This document shows positions 56,933-64,000 of a stretch of DNA of 64,000 bases, in pieces; position 1 is the stretch's first letter, and each line of letters opens with the position of its first letter. Location of the stretch: positions 186,001 to 250,000 of the forward strand of contig NZ_JAINDF010000003.1 of the NCBI RefSeq assembly GCF_023006325.1, in the 5' to 3' direction. Both the position numbers and the translations under genes were made by a program. Under the pieces are notes generated by a model that did no database searches, was not told the origin of the DNA, and worked only from the letters and a program-made list of their open reading frames with translations. The stretch is from Kordiimonas marina. Lineage in GTDB: Bacteria > Pseudomonadota > Alphaproteobacteria > Sphingomonadales > Kordiimonadaceae.

Positions 56933-57670
56933 TTAAATCATCGCCAGGCCGCCATTCACATGCAGTGTTTGGCCTGTGACATATTTGGCTTCCGGGCTTG
57001 CAAGATACAAGACCGCGGAAGCGATATCAGCCGGTTCGCCCAGTTCCCCGGACGGAATACCGGATGTGATGCTGGCTTTCTGGTCGTCCGTCAGCACGTC
57101 TGTCATTGGCGTGGCGATGAAACCGGGGGCAACACAGTTGACGGTAATGCCCCGGCTCGCAAGCTCCTGCGCAAGCGATTTCGACATGCCGATCATCCCG
57201 GCCTTTGCCGCACAATAGTTGGCCTGGCCCGGGTTGCCGGTTACGCCGACGACGGATGTGATATTCACAATCCGGCCCCAGCGGGATTTCATCATGCCGC
57301 GCATGGTTGCCTTGATGAGACGGAAAGCGGATTCCAGGTTCACCTGCATCACGCTGTCCCAGTCCTCATCCTTCATGCGCATGGCAAGGTTATCGCGGGT
57401 AATCCCGGCGTTATTCACCAGGATATCGATCCCGCCCATAGCATCGGCCGCGTCTTTCGCGAGCCGGTCAACATCGGCCCGATCGGAAAGATTGGCTGCG
57501 ATTACATGAACACGGCCCCCGAGCTGCGCTGCAAGTTCCTGCAGCTTTTCGGCCCGCGTGCCGGAAAGGGTGACTTCGGCGCCGGCGTCATGGAGCGCGG
57601 TCGCGATGGCGGCACCAATGCCGCCGGTCGCACCGGTTACCAGTGCCTTTTTGCCTGTAAGATCAAACAT
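56933..57670 (-). CDS. fabG: 3-Oxoacyl-ACP reductase
   Basis: NADPH-dependent SDR of fatty-acid synthesis, 245 residues. 'KALVTGATGGIGAAIATAL' nucleotide loop, NNAG, and the catalytic Ser-Tyr-Lys as NITSVVG and ANYCAAKAG. Ends in the typical 'TLHVNGGLAMI'. Downstream of fabD (38 bp). Confidence 0.97.
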   Translation of the reverse strand: MFDLTGKKALVTGATGGIGAAIATALHDAGAEVTLSGTRAEKLQELAAQLGGRVHVIAANLSDRADVDRLAKDAADAMGGIDILVNNAGITRDNLAMRMKDEDWDSVMQVNLESAFRLIKATMRGMMKSRWGRIVNITSVVGVTGNPGQANYCAAKAGMIGMSKSLAQELASRGITVNCVAPGFIATPMTDVLTDDQKASITSGIPSGELGEPADIASAVLYLASPEAKYVTGQTLHVNGGLAMI

Positions 57671-57708
57671 GAATGAATGCCTCTTGAATTTTGCCTGAAA
57701 AAGCGACG

Positions 57709-58647
57709 TTAAAGCGAAGCCGTGAAAGCTTCAATATCGGCGGGGTCCTGCAAGTTGGCAACGTTCAGGTCACGGTCAATCCGGCGAACAAGGCCGGAAA
57801 GGACCTTGCCGGAGCCAACTTCAACAACCTGATCGATCCCGAGCGATGCCATCGACGCCACACTCTCACGCCAGCGCACCGAGCCGGTGACCTGCTCGAC
57901 GAGAAGGGTGCGAATACCTTCCGGTTCGCTGATCGGGGCGGCCAGCACATTGGCAATCACAGGCACGACAGGACGATTGACCGTCACTTCCGCGAGCGCT
58001 TCTTTCATCTCATCCGCCGCCGGCTGCATCAGCGGGCAATGGAAAGGTGCAGACACCGGCAGCAGCAAGCCGCGCTTGGCGCCTTTGGCTTTTGCGATTT
58101 CCACGGCCCGTTCAACCGCAGCCTTATGACCGGATACGACAACCTGCCCATCGGAGTTATCATTGGCCATCACACAGACCTGACCTTGCGACGCTTCTTC
58201 AGCGACAGCGTTCACGTCTTCGAGCGACAGGCCCAGGATTGCCGCCATGGCGCCCTCACCCACCGGTACGGCGCGCTGCATCGCCTGGCCACGGCGTTTG
58301 AGAAGCCGTGCCGTATCAGCAATGGAAAAAGCACCAGCCGACGCCAGGGCTGAATATTCGCCGAGCGAGTGCCCCGCGACATGGCTTGCGATATCCTCAA
58401 CCTTGACACCGCCAGCTTCCAGCACACGAATGACGGCAAGCGATGCTGCCATCAGGGCGGGCTGCGTGTTTTCGGTCAGGCGGAGATCGTCTTCCGGCCC
58501 TTCCCACATGATCTTGCTCAGGTGTTGCGACAGCGCGTCATCCACCTCTTCAAACACGTTCCGGGCGGCTTCGAATGCATCGGCCAGCGACTTGCCCATT
58601 CCGATATATTGGCTACCCTGACCGGGGAACACGAGCGCACGGGTCAT
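57709..58647 (-). CDS. fabD: Malonyl-CoA:ACP transacylase
   Basis: Loads malonate on ACP. 312 residues; 'ALVFPGQGSQYIGMG' start, nucleophile Ser in GHSLGEYSALAS, and 'LPVSAPFHCPLMQPAADEM' with the catalytic His. ATG at 58645-58647 has AAGGGAGAG just upstream; an earlier in-frame ATG lacks this. First gene of the fabD-fabG-acpP-fabF cluster, divergent from rpsF. Confidence 0.97.
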   Translation of the reverse strand: MTRALVFPGQGSQYIGMGKSLADAFEAARNVFEEVDDALSQHLSKIMWEGPEDDLRLTENTQPALMAASLAVIRVLEAGGVKVEDIASHVAGHSLGEYSALASAGAFSIADTARLLKRRGQAMQRAVPVGEGAMAAILGLSLEDVNAVAEEASQGQVCVMANDNSDGQVVVSGHKAAVERAVEIAKAKGAKRGLLLPVSAPFHCPLMQPAADEMKEALAEVTVNRPVVPVIANVLAAPISEPEGIRTLLVEQVTGSVRWRESVASMASLGIDQVVEVGSGKVLSGLVRRIDRDLNVANLQDPADIEAFTASL

Positions 58648-58786
58648 ATGGTCTCTCCCTTGATATCCCTGCCGCATCCCAGGAACGTTGCGGCGTTATC
58701 CCCCGGCAAATGGCACAGTCCGTAGCGGCATAGCAAGCCTTTAAGGCATAATATCCGGCAAATAATTGCCAGAACCCCGGTTTCCC

Positions 58787-58815
58787 TTGCTTTTGGGTGA
58801 TACCAGGGGTATAGA
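58787..58815 (+). promoter_or_regulatory. Sigma-70-type promoter of the rpsF operon
   Basis: TTGCTT (58787-58792), a 17-bp spacer and TATAGA (58810-58815), giving a leader of about 105 nt before rpsF. The spacing is ideal and the hexamers are near consensus. Confidence 0.65.
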
Positions 58816-58873
58816 GGCGCGTCTCGAGTCCCCAGACCATGCGGTTTGCGGCAGAAGGACTTTGTTTAGGAAA

Positions 58874-58912
58874 GCTGGAGGCACCGTCCATGGCGGGCGG
58901 TGAGCGATCAGC
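58874..58912 (+). promoter_or_regulatory. Structured leader before rpsF (possible S6:S18-type motif)
   Basis: Outer stem GCTG/CAGC, an asymmetric internal loop, and an inner stem CACCG/CGGTG. The S6:S18 protein pair is known to regulate rpsF through a leader with a CCG-containing bulge in many bacteria; the CACCG here resembles it. Pairing is only partly convincing. Confidence 0.35.
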
Positions 58913-58927
58913 ATAAAGGAGCAAAAC

Positions 58928-59353
58928 ATGGCTTTGTACGAGCATGTTTTCATTGCGCGGCAGGATATCAACGCCTCGCAAGTTGAAGGCATTACCGCCG
59001 ACTTCTCCAAAATCATTGAGGAGAACGACGGCAAGGTCGCCAAGACCGAATACTGGGGCCTTAAGAACCTGGCCTACAAAATCAAGAAAAACCGCAAGGG
59101 CCACTATGTTCTCATGAACATCGATGCCCCGCACGCAGCCCTCGCTGAGATGGAGCGCCAGGCGCGCCTTCATGAAGACGTTGTTCGCTTCATGACCATC
59201 CGCGTTGACGAGCTTGAGGAAGGTCAGTCGATCGTTCTTCGCTCGAAAGCTGACAAAGAACGCCGTGGCCCGCGTGACCGTGATGACCGCGGTGATCGTG
59301 GTGACCGTGGTGATCGTGGTGACCGCCGTGGCGGTAAAAGGGAGGCTAAATAA
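58928..59353 (+). CDS. rpsF: 30S ribosomal protein S6
   Basis: 141 residues: ordinary S6 fold to about residue 110 ('[17 protein letters not shown]', '[20 protein letters not shown]'), then a tail rich in Arg, Asp and Gly in which GDR is repeated four times. The repeat is also visible at DNA level as an 18-base unit (GGTGATCGTGGTGACCGT). RBS AAAGGAGC. Overlaps rpsR as TAATG. Confidence 0.97.
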   Translation: MALYEHVFIARQDINASQVEGITADFSKIIEENDGKVAKTEYWGLKNLAYKIKKNRKGHYVLMNIDAPHAALAEMERQARLHEDVVRFMTIRVDELEEGQSIVLRSKADKERRGPRDRDDRGDRGDRGDRGDRRGGKREAK

Positions 59354-59583
59354 TGGCTGCTCGTCGTCCGTTTTTCCGTCGTCGCAAGACCTGCCCCTTC
59401 TCCGGTGAGAACGCCCAGGTCATCGACTATAAAGATGTGAAGCTGCTGCAGAAGTATGTTTCTGAGCGTGGCAAGATCGTCCCGAGCCGTATCACCGCCG
59501 TTTCCCTGAAGAAACAGCGTGAACTGGCTAAAGCGATCAAACGCGCCCGTAACATCGCGCTGCTTCCGTTCATCGTTCAATAA
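59353..59583 (+). CDS. rpsR: 30S ribosomal protein S18
   Basis: 76 residues. '[20 protein letters not shown]' and '[20 protein letters not shown]' are the family signatures; S18 forms a dimer with S6 on the ribosome platform. Starts within the rpsF stop. Confidence 0.98.
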   Translation: MAARRPFFRRRKTCPFSGENAQVIDYKDVKLLQKYVSERGKIVPSRITAVSLKKQRELAKAIKRARNIALLPFIVQ

Positions 59584-59607
59584 TCGCTCAAGCCACGGAG
59601 ACATAAA

Positions 59608-60222
59608 ATGGAAGTCATCCTGCTGGAACGCGTCGAGAAACTCGGCCAGATGGGCGATATCGTATCCGTTCGTAACGGCTTTGCCCGTAACTTCCTGCTG
59701 CCGCAGAAAAAAGCCCTGCGCGCCACGGAAGCCAACAAAGCTGTTTTCGAAGCCGATAAAGCCCGCCTCGAAGCCGATAACCTCGAGCGCCGCACCGAAG
59801 CCGAAGCTGTTGCAAAATCCATGGACGGCCTCAAGGTCGTTATGGTCCGCGCAGCTGGCGAATCCGGTCAGCTCTACGGTTCAGTTACGAGCCGTGACCT
59901 TGCAGACGCCATCACCGAAGCCGGTGTCAAGGTTGCCCGCAATCAGGTCATCCTCGATCGCGCGCTGAAAACCATTGGCCTGCACGACGTTCATGTACGT
60001 CTGCACCCGGAAGTATCGGTTGACGTGACCGTCAACATCGCCCGCTCGGTCGAAGAAGCTGAAACCCAGTTTGAAACTGGCTCGGCTCTCGTCGCTAGCG
60101 AGCGTTTCGAATCTGATTTCGAAAGCGCTTTCGGTGAAGACGAAGATGAAGAGCTCGAAGCTGAAGAAGTTGCTGTTGAAGCAGCTGCAGCTGAAGGCGA
60201 AGAGGAAGCCAAAGAAGCCTAA
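59608..60222 (+). CDS. rplI: 50S ribosomal protein L9
   Basis: 204 residues: the N-terminal domain '[20 protein letters not shown]', the connecting helix and the C-terminal domain fit L9 to about residue 150; the last 55 residues are an acidic extension (Glu/Ala-rich, [13 protein letters not shown]). Such extensions are known in alphaproteobacterial L9. Third gene of the operon; followed by a terminator. Confidence 0.97.
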   Translation: MEVILLERVEKLGQMGDIVSVRNGFARNFLLPQKKALRATEANKAVFEADKARLEADNLERRTEAEAVAKSMDGLKVVMVRAAGESGQLYGSVTSRDLADAITEAGVKVARNQVILDRALKTIGLHDVHVRLHPEVSVDVTVNIARSVEEAETQFETGSALVASERFESDFESAFGEDEDEELEAEEVAVEAAAAEGEEEAKEA

Positions 60223-60251
60223 GGACTTTTTCCTCTTACAGACATTCACGG

Positions 60252-60280
60252 AAAAGGCGGTCCCTAGGGCCGCCTTTTTT
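60252..60280 (+). terminator. Terminator of rpsF-rpsR-rplI
   Basis: AAAAGGCGG / CCGCCTTTT stem (9 bp) with a 9-nt loop that contains CCCTAGGG, ending in six T residues. Placed 30 bp after rplI. Confidence 0.92.
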
Positions 60281-60307
60281 GTTACCCTCCGACCGCGCCA
60301 TCACAAG

Positions 60308-60352
60308 TTATCCCCAGAGTTATTCCCCTGTGGAAAACTCTCTTGTGGATGA
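60308..60352. promoter_or_regulatory. Cluster of DnaA-box-like sites upstream of dnaB
   Basis: Within 45 bp: TTATCCCCA (60308-60316, one change from TTATCCACA), TTTTCCACA on the minus strand (60329-60337, one change) and TCATCCACA on the minus strand (60344-60352, one change); a weaker TTATTCCCC lies at 60320-60328. They stand 147-190 bp before the dnaB start. A DnaA-regulated promoter is possible. Confidence 0.45.
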
Positions 60353-60498
60353 ATGGAAATAGCCCCTGCCCTTAAGCGACATTTCCGTTATGGTGCCCCA
60401 CGCTCCGCAAGGATGCGACCGGGCGAAGACTCGGAATTTGACGCGGGTCATGCAAGAATGGCCTGGCTCAGGGAAACAATGGTCACGGAGGGCTCCCA

Positions 60499-62025
60499 AT
60501 GGAAGCGCTGAAACGCGATGCTGCCAACGATTCTGAGGACAAGCTCGGATATCGCCAGCAACCGCATAACCTTGAAGCGGAACAGGCGCTCCTCGGCTCC
60601 ATCCTCGTCAACAACGAGGCCGCCCAGAAGGTTCAGGGTTTTCTACTGCCCGAACATTTCTTCGAGCCCGTCCACGGCCGGATCTATGAAGCCGTCCTTA
60701 AACTGATGGACAAAAACCAGGTCGCCGACCCGGTCAAGCTGAAGCCCTATTTTGAGAATGACGAGGCGCTTTCGGACGTCGGCGGCGCGCAGTATCTGGT
60801 GCGCCTGGCCGCCTCCGCCGCGACCATCATCAATACCGAAGATTACGGCCGCACCATCTATGACCTTGCGCTCAGGCGCTCGCTTATCCTGATCGGGGAG
60901 CGCATGGTCAATGACGCCTATGACGCCCCGGTCGACCTTGAGGCCGCCGAACAGATCGCCGACGCTGAAAAGCAGCTTTTCGATCTGGCGGAGCTCGGTC
61001 AGGCCGAAACCGGCGCCCAGCCCTTCTCCCGCGCGCTTAGAACCGCGGTTGAAAATATCGAAAACGCCTACAAAGACCCGGACAGCCTTTCCGGTATCAC
61101 GACGGGGCTGTCGCTCCTCAATGAGAAAATCGGCGGCTTGCACGATTCGGACCTTATGATCCTCGCCGGACGTCCGGCTATGGGGAAGACCGCGCTTGCC
61201 ACCAACATCGCCTTCAATGCCGCTAAACGCTTTGCCGACGACCGGCTGGTGGGGGTTGACCCGGCCAAATCCAAAGGCGCAGTCGTCTGCTTCTTCAGTC
61301 TTGAGATGTCGGCCGACCAGTTGGCCGCCCGTATTCTTTCGGACCGTGCGAACGCGCTCTATAACGGGCCGGAGCCGATCCAGTCCCACAAAATGCGCCA
61401 GGGCCATCTGCGCGAGGACCAGTTCGAGGCCATCGCCCGCGCGGCGATCGAGCTGGAGGAGACGCCCCTCTTCATCGATGACACGCCCGCGCTGACCATC
61501 GCGGCCCTCAGGAACCGTGCCCGCCGGCTCAAGCGCCAGCATAACCTCGGCCTTGTGGTCGTCGATTACCTCCAGCTCCTCCGCGGCACCGGCAAGGGAA
61601 ACGCAGCCGAAAGTCGCGTGCAGGAAATTTCAGAAATTACACGTGGTCTCAAGGGCTTGGCGAAAGAACTTCACATACCGGTTCTAGCCCTGTCGCAGCT
61701 TAGCCGGGGTGTGGAACAACGTGAAAACAAGCGTCCCATGCTGTCGGACCTCCGGGAATCAGGCTCGATCGAGCAGGACGCCGATATGGTGATGTTCGTC
61801 TTCCGGGAAGAATATTACAAAGAGAAGGAGGAACCTTCTCAGGCCGACCAGGAAAAGCATCTGCAGTGGCAGGCGGAAATGTCGGCCCTTTACGGCAAGG
61901 CCGAATTGATCATAGGCAAGCAACGTCATGGTCCGGTAGGCACCATCCATCTTGCGTTCGACAAAGAATGCACGCGCTTCTCCGACCTTATCGAGGAAGA
62001 CCACCTGCCCGAACGCTTCGAGTAA
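60499..62025 (+). CDS. dnaB: Replicative DNA helicase DnaB
   Basis: 508 residues. N-terminal domain 'QPHNLEAEQALLGSILVNNE', then the RecA-like motor with Walker A 'LAGRPAMGKTALATNIAFNA', Walker B region 'LGLVVVDYLQLLRGTGKGN' and motif 'ESGSIEQDADMVMFVFRE'. No intein is seen. RBS GGAGGG. The operon context behind rplI is usual; the intervening 276 bp hold the rplI terminator and the DnaA-box-like sites. Confidence 0.98.
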   Translation: MEALKRDAANDSEDKLGYRQQPHNLEAEQALLGSILVNNEAAQKVQGFLLPEHFFEPVHGRIYEAVLKLMDKNQVADPVKLKPYFENDEALSDVGGAQYLVRLAASAATIINTEDYGRTIYDLALRRSLILIGERMVNDAYDAPVDLEAAEQIADAEKQLFDLAELGQAETGAQPFSRALRTAVENIENAYKDPDSLSGITTGLSLLNEKIGGLHDSDLMILAGRPAMGKTALATNIAFNAAKRFADDRLVGVDPAKSKGAVVCFFSLEMSADQLAARILSDRANALYNGPEPIQSHKMRQGHLREDQFEAIARAAIELEETPLFIDDTPALTIAALRNRARRLKRQHNLGLVVVDYLQLLRGTGKGNAAESRVQEISEITRGLKGLAKELHIPVLALSQLSRGVEQRENKRPMLSDLRESGSIEQDADMVMFVFREEYYKEKEEPSQADQEKHLQWQAEMSALYGKAELIIGKQRHGPVGTIHLAFDKECTRFSDLIEEDHLPERFE

Positions 62026-62155
62026 CCTGCTCCTGCTCAGTGCAGCCCCAAATCCCCTGCGGTTGCCAAACGCTAAGGCATTGAGGTAAAAGTGATTTTA
62101 TTTCAATAATTTTGGCGTTTTCATTGGTCTCGCCAGGTTGAGGGATTTCGGGGGA

Positions 62156-63754
62156 ATGACCCAAATATATCGGAACGCCATTTGCTTGCCTTGTCTCGGC
62201 GCGGAACAAAAACCACTCCTTGCTAATGGCGCTCACGGCGGTGTTTTCACCCAGGATAAACAGCCTATCAAGGAGGCGTTTCTGGTCCGACGCTATAGGT
62301 TGAAGTCAAAAATTATCGATGGCGTGTGGGACAGCACAACAGGGCATGAGACTGTCGAAACACAGATGGTGCTTGAGGGCAATATAGGGAAAACCAAAGC
62401 TCGGTTGAGCGGGCGGCACATCTTCGCCGGCTATCTGTTCCCGCACTATGGCCATTTCCTCCTGGAAAGCCTGTCCCGCCTTTGGGTCATTCGCCAAAAC
62501 CCCGATATTCCCCTGGTCTGGCTCGGCGTCCATAACCAGCATGACTTCATCCAGATGCAGCAAGAGATATTTGAGCTTTTCGGCCTCAGGAATCCCATGC
62601 ATCTGATCACAGAACAAACCGAGGTTGAAGAACTGGTGGTGCCGGAGGCAGGCTACATCATCAACAGCAAGTTCACGGATGCTCAGGCGGAAGCACTGCG
62701 CCTGGTAGGGCCGACTGAACTTACGCCAGGCAAGAAGGTCTGGCTCTCCCGCAGCAAACTCAAATCCGCTATCATTCATAATGAACCAGCACTTGAGGAC
62801 ATATTAGCCGCGAATGGCTGGATCCTTTACCATCCGGAAGAACATAGCATCGCAGAGCAGCTTGCCATGCTGGCAGACGCCGAGCTGATCGCCGGTGTCG
62901 AAGGGTCGGCCTTTCATACCCTGATCCTGATGCCCGATTTCGCCGGTGAGGTGGTTATTTTTGGCCGCGGCGCCAAACTCAACATGGATTATGCCAACAT
63001 CGGTCACACACATGGGCATAAACTTTCCTTTGCATCCCCGCCGCGTACCCAATGGTCCACAGGGCTCAACGTCTGGGAAAACAATTGGCTATGGACCGAC
63101 CTGGATTTCATCCTCGATACATTGAAGGCAGAACGCCCCAAACGGCCATGGGCACCCCTGCCACATGCGCTTCGGAACATCGCCAAGTCCCTCGCCAATT
63201 ATTTTGGCCGTAAATCGATCACCGAGTTATGGCCAACAGACAATGCCATCGCCACAGATGTTGGCGTGCAAGATTCAACCGTGGTTGCCGAAAAACTCAC
63301 GTTCGATGTTGCGCCTCTTCGTGAGGACAATACCCAATATTATGAGATGACCACAGACCAGTATTTCACTACGCAGCTGGTTAAACCCAGTCAGGATATA
63401 TATTGTTTTCGCCATCAGGCTGATTACGGCGCGGCACTCAGAGCGTTCAACAGCTCGCGCTCCTATGCAACCAAGGAAACAATATGGCTCATTGAGGGCT
63501 GGGAGGCAGGAGCCCCCGACAGCGCAAATGAGCGTCTCCTGGCCACCATCCAGGCCGCCTACCCCACATTATCCGTTGCCCGCGTTCAGGGAGCATCGGT
63601 CGCAGTGGTATGGGGTCAGAGCAGGCCAGGATTTACCCCCGAGGGGAATGACGAACAAAGCTCGGCAAAACCCAGTTTTATCGCCAACCTTCCAGTTCTA
63701 CATATAAACGATATTGCCAAGGGCATTGCCCGTAACGTTGCCCCCAAGGCCTGA
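62156..63754 (+). CDS. Glycosyltransferase family 61-type protein with extra C-terminal region
   Basis: 532 residues. The first 350 match GT61/DUF563: 'AGYLFPHYGHFLLESLSRLW', VWLSRSKLKS, 'LEDILAANGWILYHPEEHSI', EQLAMLADAELIAGVEGSAFH and 'MPDFAGEVVIFGRG'. Residues about 395-532 have no recognisable domain. Start ATG at 62156 preferred to a TTG 18 bp upstream, though the GGGGG just before it is close. GT61 enzymes transfer xylose or similar sugars in capsule or glycoprotein synthesis; substrate unknown. Confidence 0.85.
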   Translation: MTQIYRNAICLPCLGAEQKPLLANGAHGGVFTQDKQPIKEAFLVRRYRLKSKIIDGVWDSTTGHETVETQMVLEGNIGKTKARLSGRHIFAGYLFPHYGHFLLESLSRLWVIRQNPDIPLVWLGVHNQHDFIQMQQEIFELFGLRNPMHLITEQTEVEELVVPEAGYIINSKFTDAQAEALRLVGPTELTPGKKVWLSRSKLKSAIIHNEPALEDILAANGWILYHPEEHSIAEQLAMLADAELIAGVEGSAFHTLILMPDFAGEVVIFGRGAKLNMDYANIGHTHGHKLSFASPPRTQWSTGLNVWENNWLWTDLDFILDTLKAERPKRPWAPLPHALRNIAKSLANYFGRKSITELWPTDNAIATDVGVQDSTVVAEKLTFDVAPLREDNTQYYEMTTDQYFTTQLVKPSQDIYCFRHQADYGAALRAFNSSRSYATKETIWLIEGWEAGAPDSANERLLATIQAAYPTLSVARVQGASVAVVWGQSRPGFTPEGNDEQSSAKPSFIANLPVLHINDIAKGIARNVAPKA

Positions 63755-63789
63755 TATACTCCCCCCACGGGCCAGGCAGGATAAGGGCC

Positions 63790-64000
63790 TCAAAAGCCCA
63801 TCATGTTGCGGCTTTCCCTAGGGAGCCGCAGAATGAGGCCATCCAGGCTTTCATCGATGACGATCTGGCAACCGAGGCGCGACGTAGCCGTAAGGCCTAG
63901 TGCAAGATCGAGCATTTCTTCCTCATTCTCGCTGGCTTCCCGCAGGCGGTCGAAATGGTGTTTATCGACAATGACATGACAGGTGGAACAGGCCATGTTG
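63790..64000 (-). CDS. 2Fe-2S ferredoxin, C-terminal part (cut by window edge)
   Basis: The last 69-70 residues of an adrenodoxin-type ferredoxin, with the ACSTCHVIV loop holding two cluster cysteines and a third in SRLGCQIVIDESLDG; the first cysteine lies outside the window. It ends with 'LRLPRESRNMMGF'. Used in iron-sulfur cluster assembly or electron transfer to P450s in alphaproteobacteria; the exact role is open because the N-terminus and neighbours are missing. Confidence 0.93.
   Translation of the reverse strand, partial: NMACSTCHVIVDKHHFDRLREASENEEEMLDLALGLTATSRLGCQIVIDESLDGLILRLPRESRNMMGF

Noticed and set aside
1-64000. tRNA or rRNA genes, CRISPR arrays, insertion sequences.
   Set aside because: None of the intergenic gaps shows a cloverleaf, a GTTCGA-type arm in context, regularly spaced repeats or a transposase.

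Overview
The window is about 64 kb of chromosomal, mostly housekeeping DNA from an alphaproteobacterium of moderately high GC. The evidence for this placement is gene content and order: polyphosphate genes next to hdaA (the DnaA-regulating AAA+ protein), a PerM-like protein and a DUF2066 gene, divergent from purM-purN; der-bamB-TPR; lptD-surA-pdxA-rsmA facing gmk-yicC-mltG-fabF-acpP-fabG-fabD; and rpsF-rpsR-rplI-dnaB. ctaA, a MotA of alphaproteobacterial length and an L9 with an acidic tail also fit. A deep-branching group such as Kordiimonadales or Rhodospirillales relatives is a guess. I saw no tRNA, rRNA, insertion sequence, CRISPR array or complete prophage.

Layout. 1-10.7 kb: nearly all minus strand, with a partial squalene/phytoene-synthase-family gene, Fe-superoxide dismutase, argC with a gamma-carbonic-anhydrase-like gene, motA, a DsbD-type reductase plus a periplasmic redoxin, an M28 peptidase, a DUF4399 protein, a cupin and a membrane fatty-acid/sterol hydroxylase. 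10.9-17.5 kb: a tandem retropepsin-like protein, a peptide deformylase homologue that has lost its active site and gained a His-rich tail, rplM-rpsI, an MDR reductase with a membrane-anchored nitrilase, cutA and ctaA. 17.5-31 kb: an NMT1/THI5-like ABC importer, der-bamB-TPR, panB, a secreted alpha/beta hydrolase, guaA, aspS and rnd. 31-42.4 kb: ppx, ppk, hdaA, perM-like, DUF2066, purM, purN, ndk and an ABC-F ATPase. 42.4-46.8 kb: the most accessory stretch, with an internally duplicated DUF417 membrane protein, an AT-rich orphan membrane-protein gene flanked by 10-bp direct repeats, a GNAT gene, holC and pepA. 47-64 kb: outer-membrane biogenesis (lptD, surA), pdxA, rsmA, gmk, yicC, mltG, the fatty-acid synthesis cluster, the rpsF operon, dnaB, a GT61-type glycosyltransferase and a truncated 2Fe-2S ferredoxin.

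The genes work in recognisable blocks: envelope assembly (bamB, lptD, surA, mltG), fatty-acid supply (fabD, fabG, acpP, fabF), polyphosphate turnover and replication control (ppx, ppk, hdaA, holC, dnaB), purine and nucleotide synthesis (guaA, purM, purN, ndk, gmk), and periplasmic redox (DsbD-like plus redoxin).

I found no obvious new multi-gene system. The best leads are the AT-rich membrane-protein insert at 43.3-44.3 kb, the deformylase-like pseudoenzyme with its His-rich tail, the DUF417 duplication, a cluster of DnaA-box-like sites upstream of dnaB, and a 9-bp inverted repeat between fabG and acpP. Many start codons were chosen from ribosome-binding sites and are marked as such.
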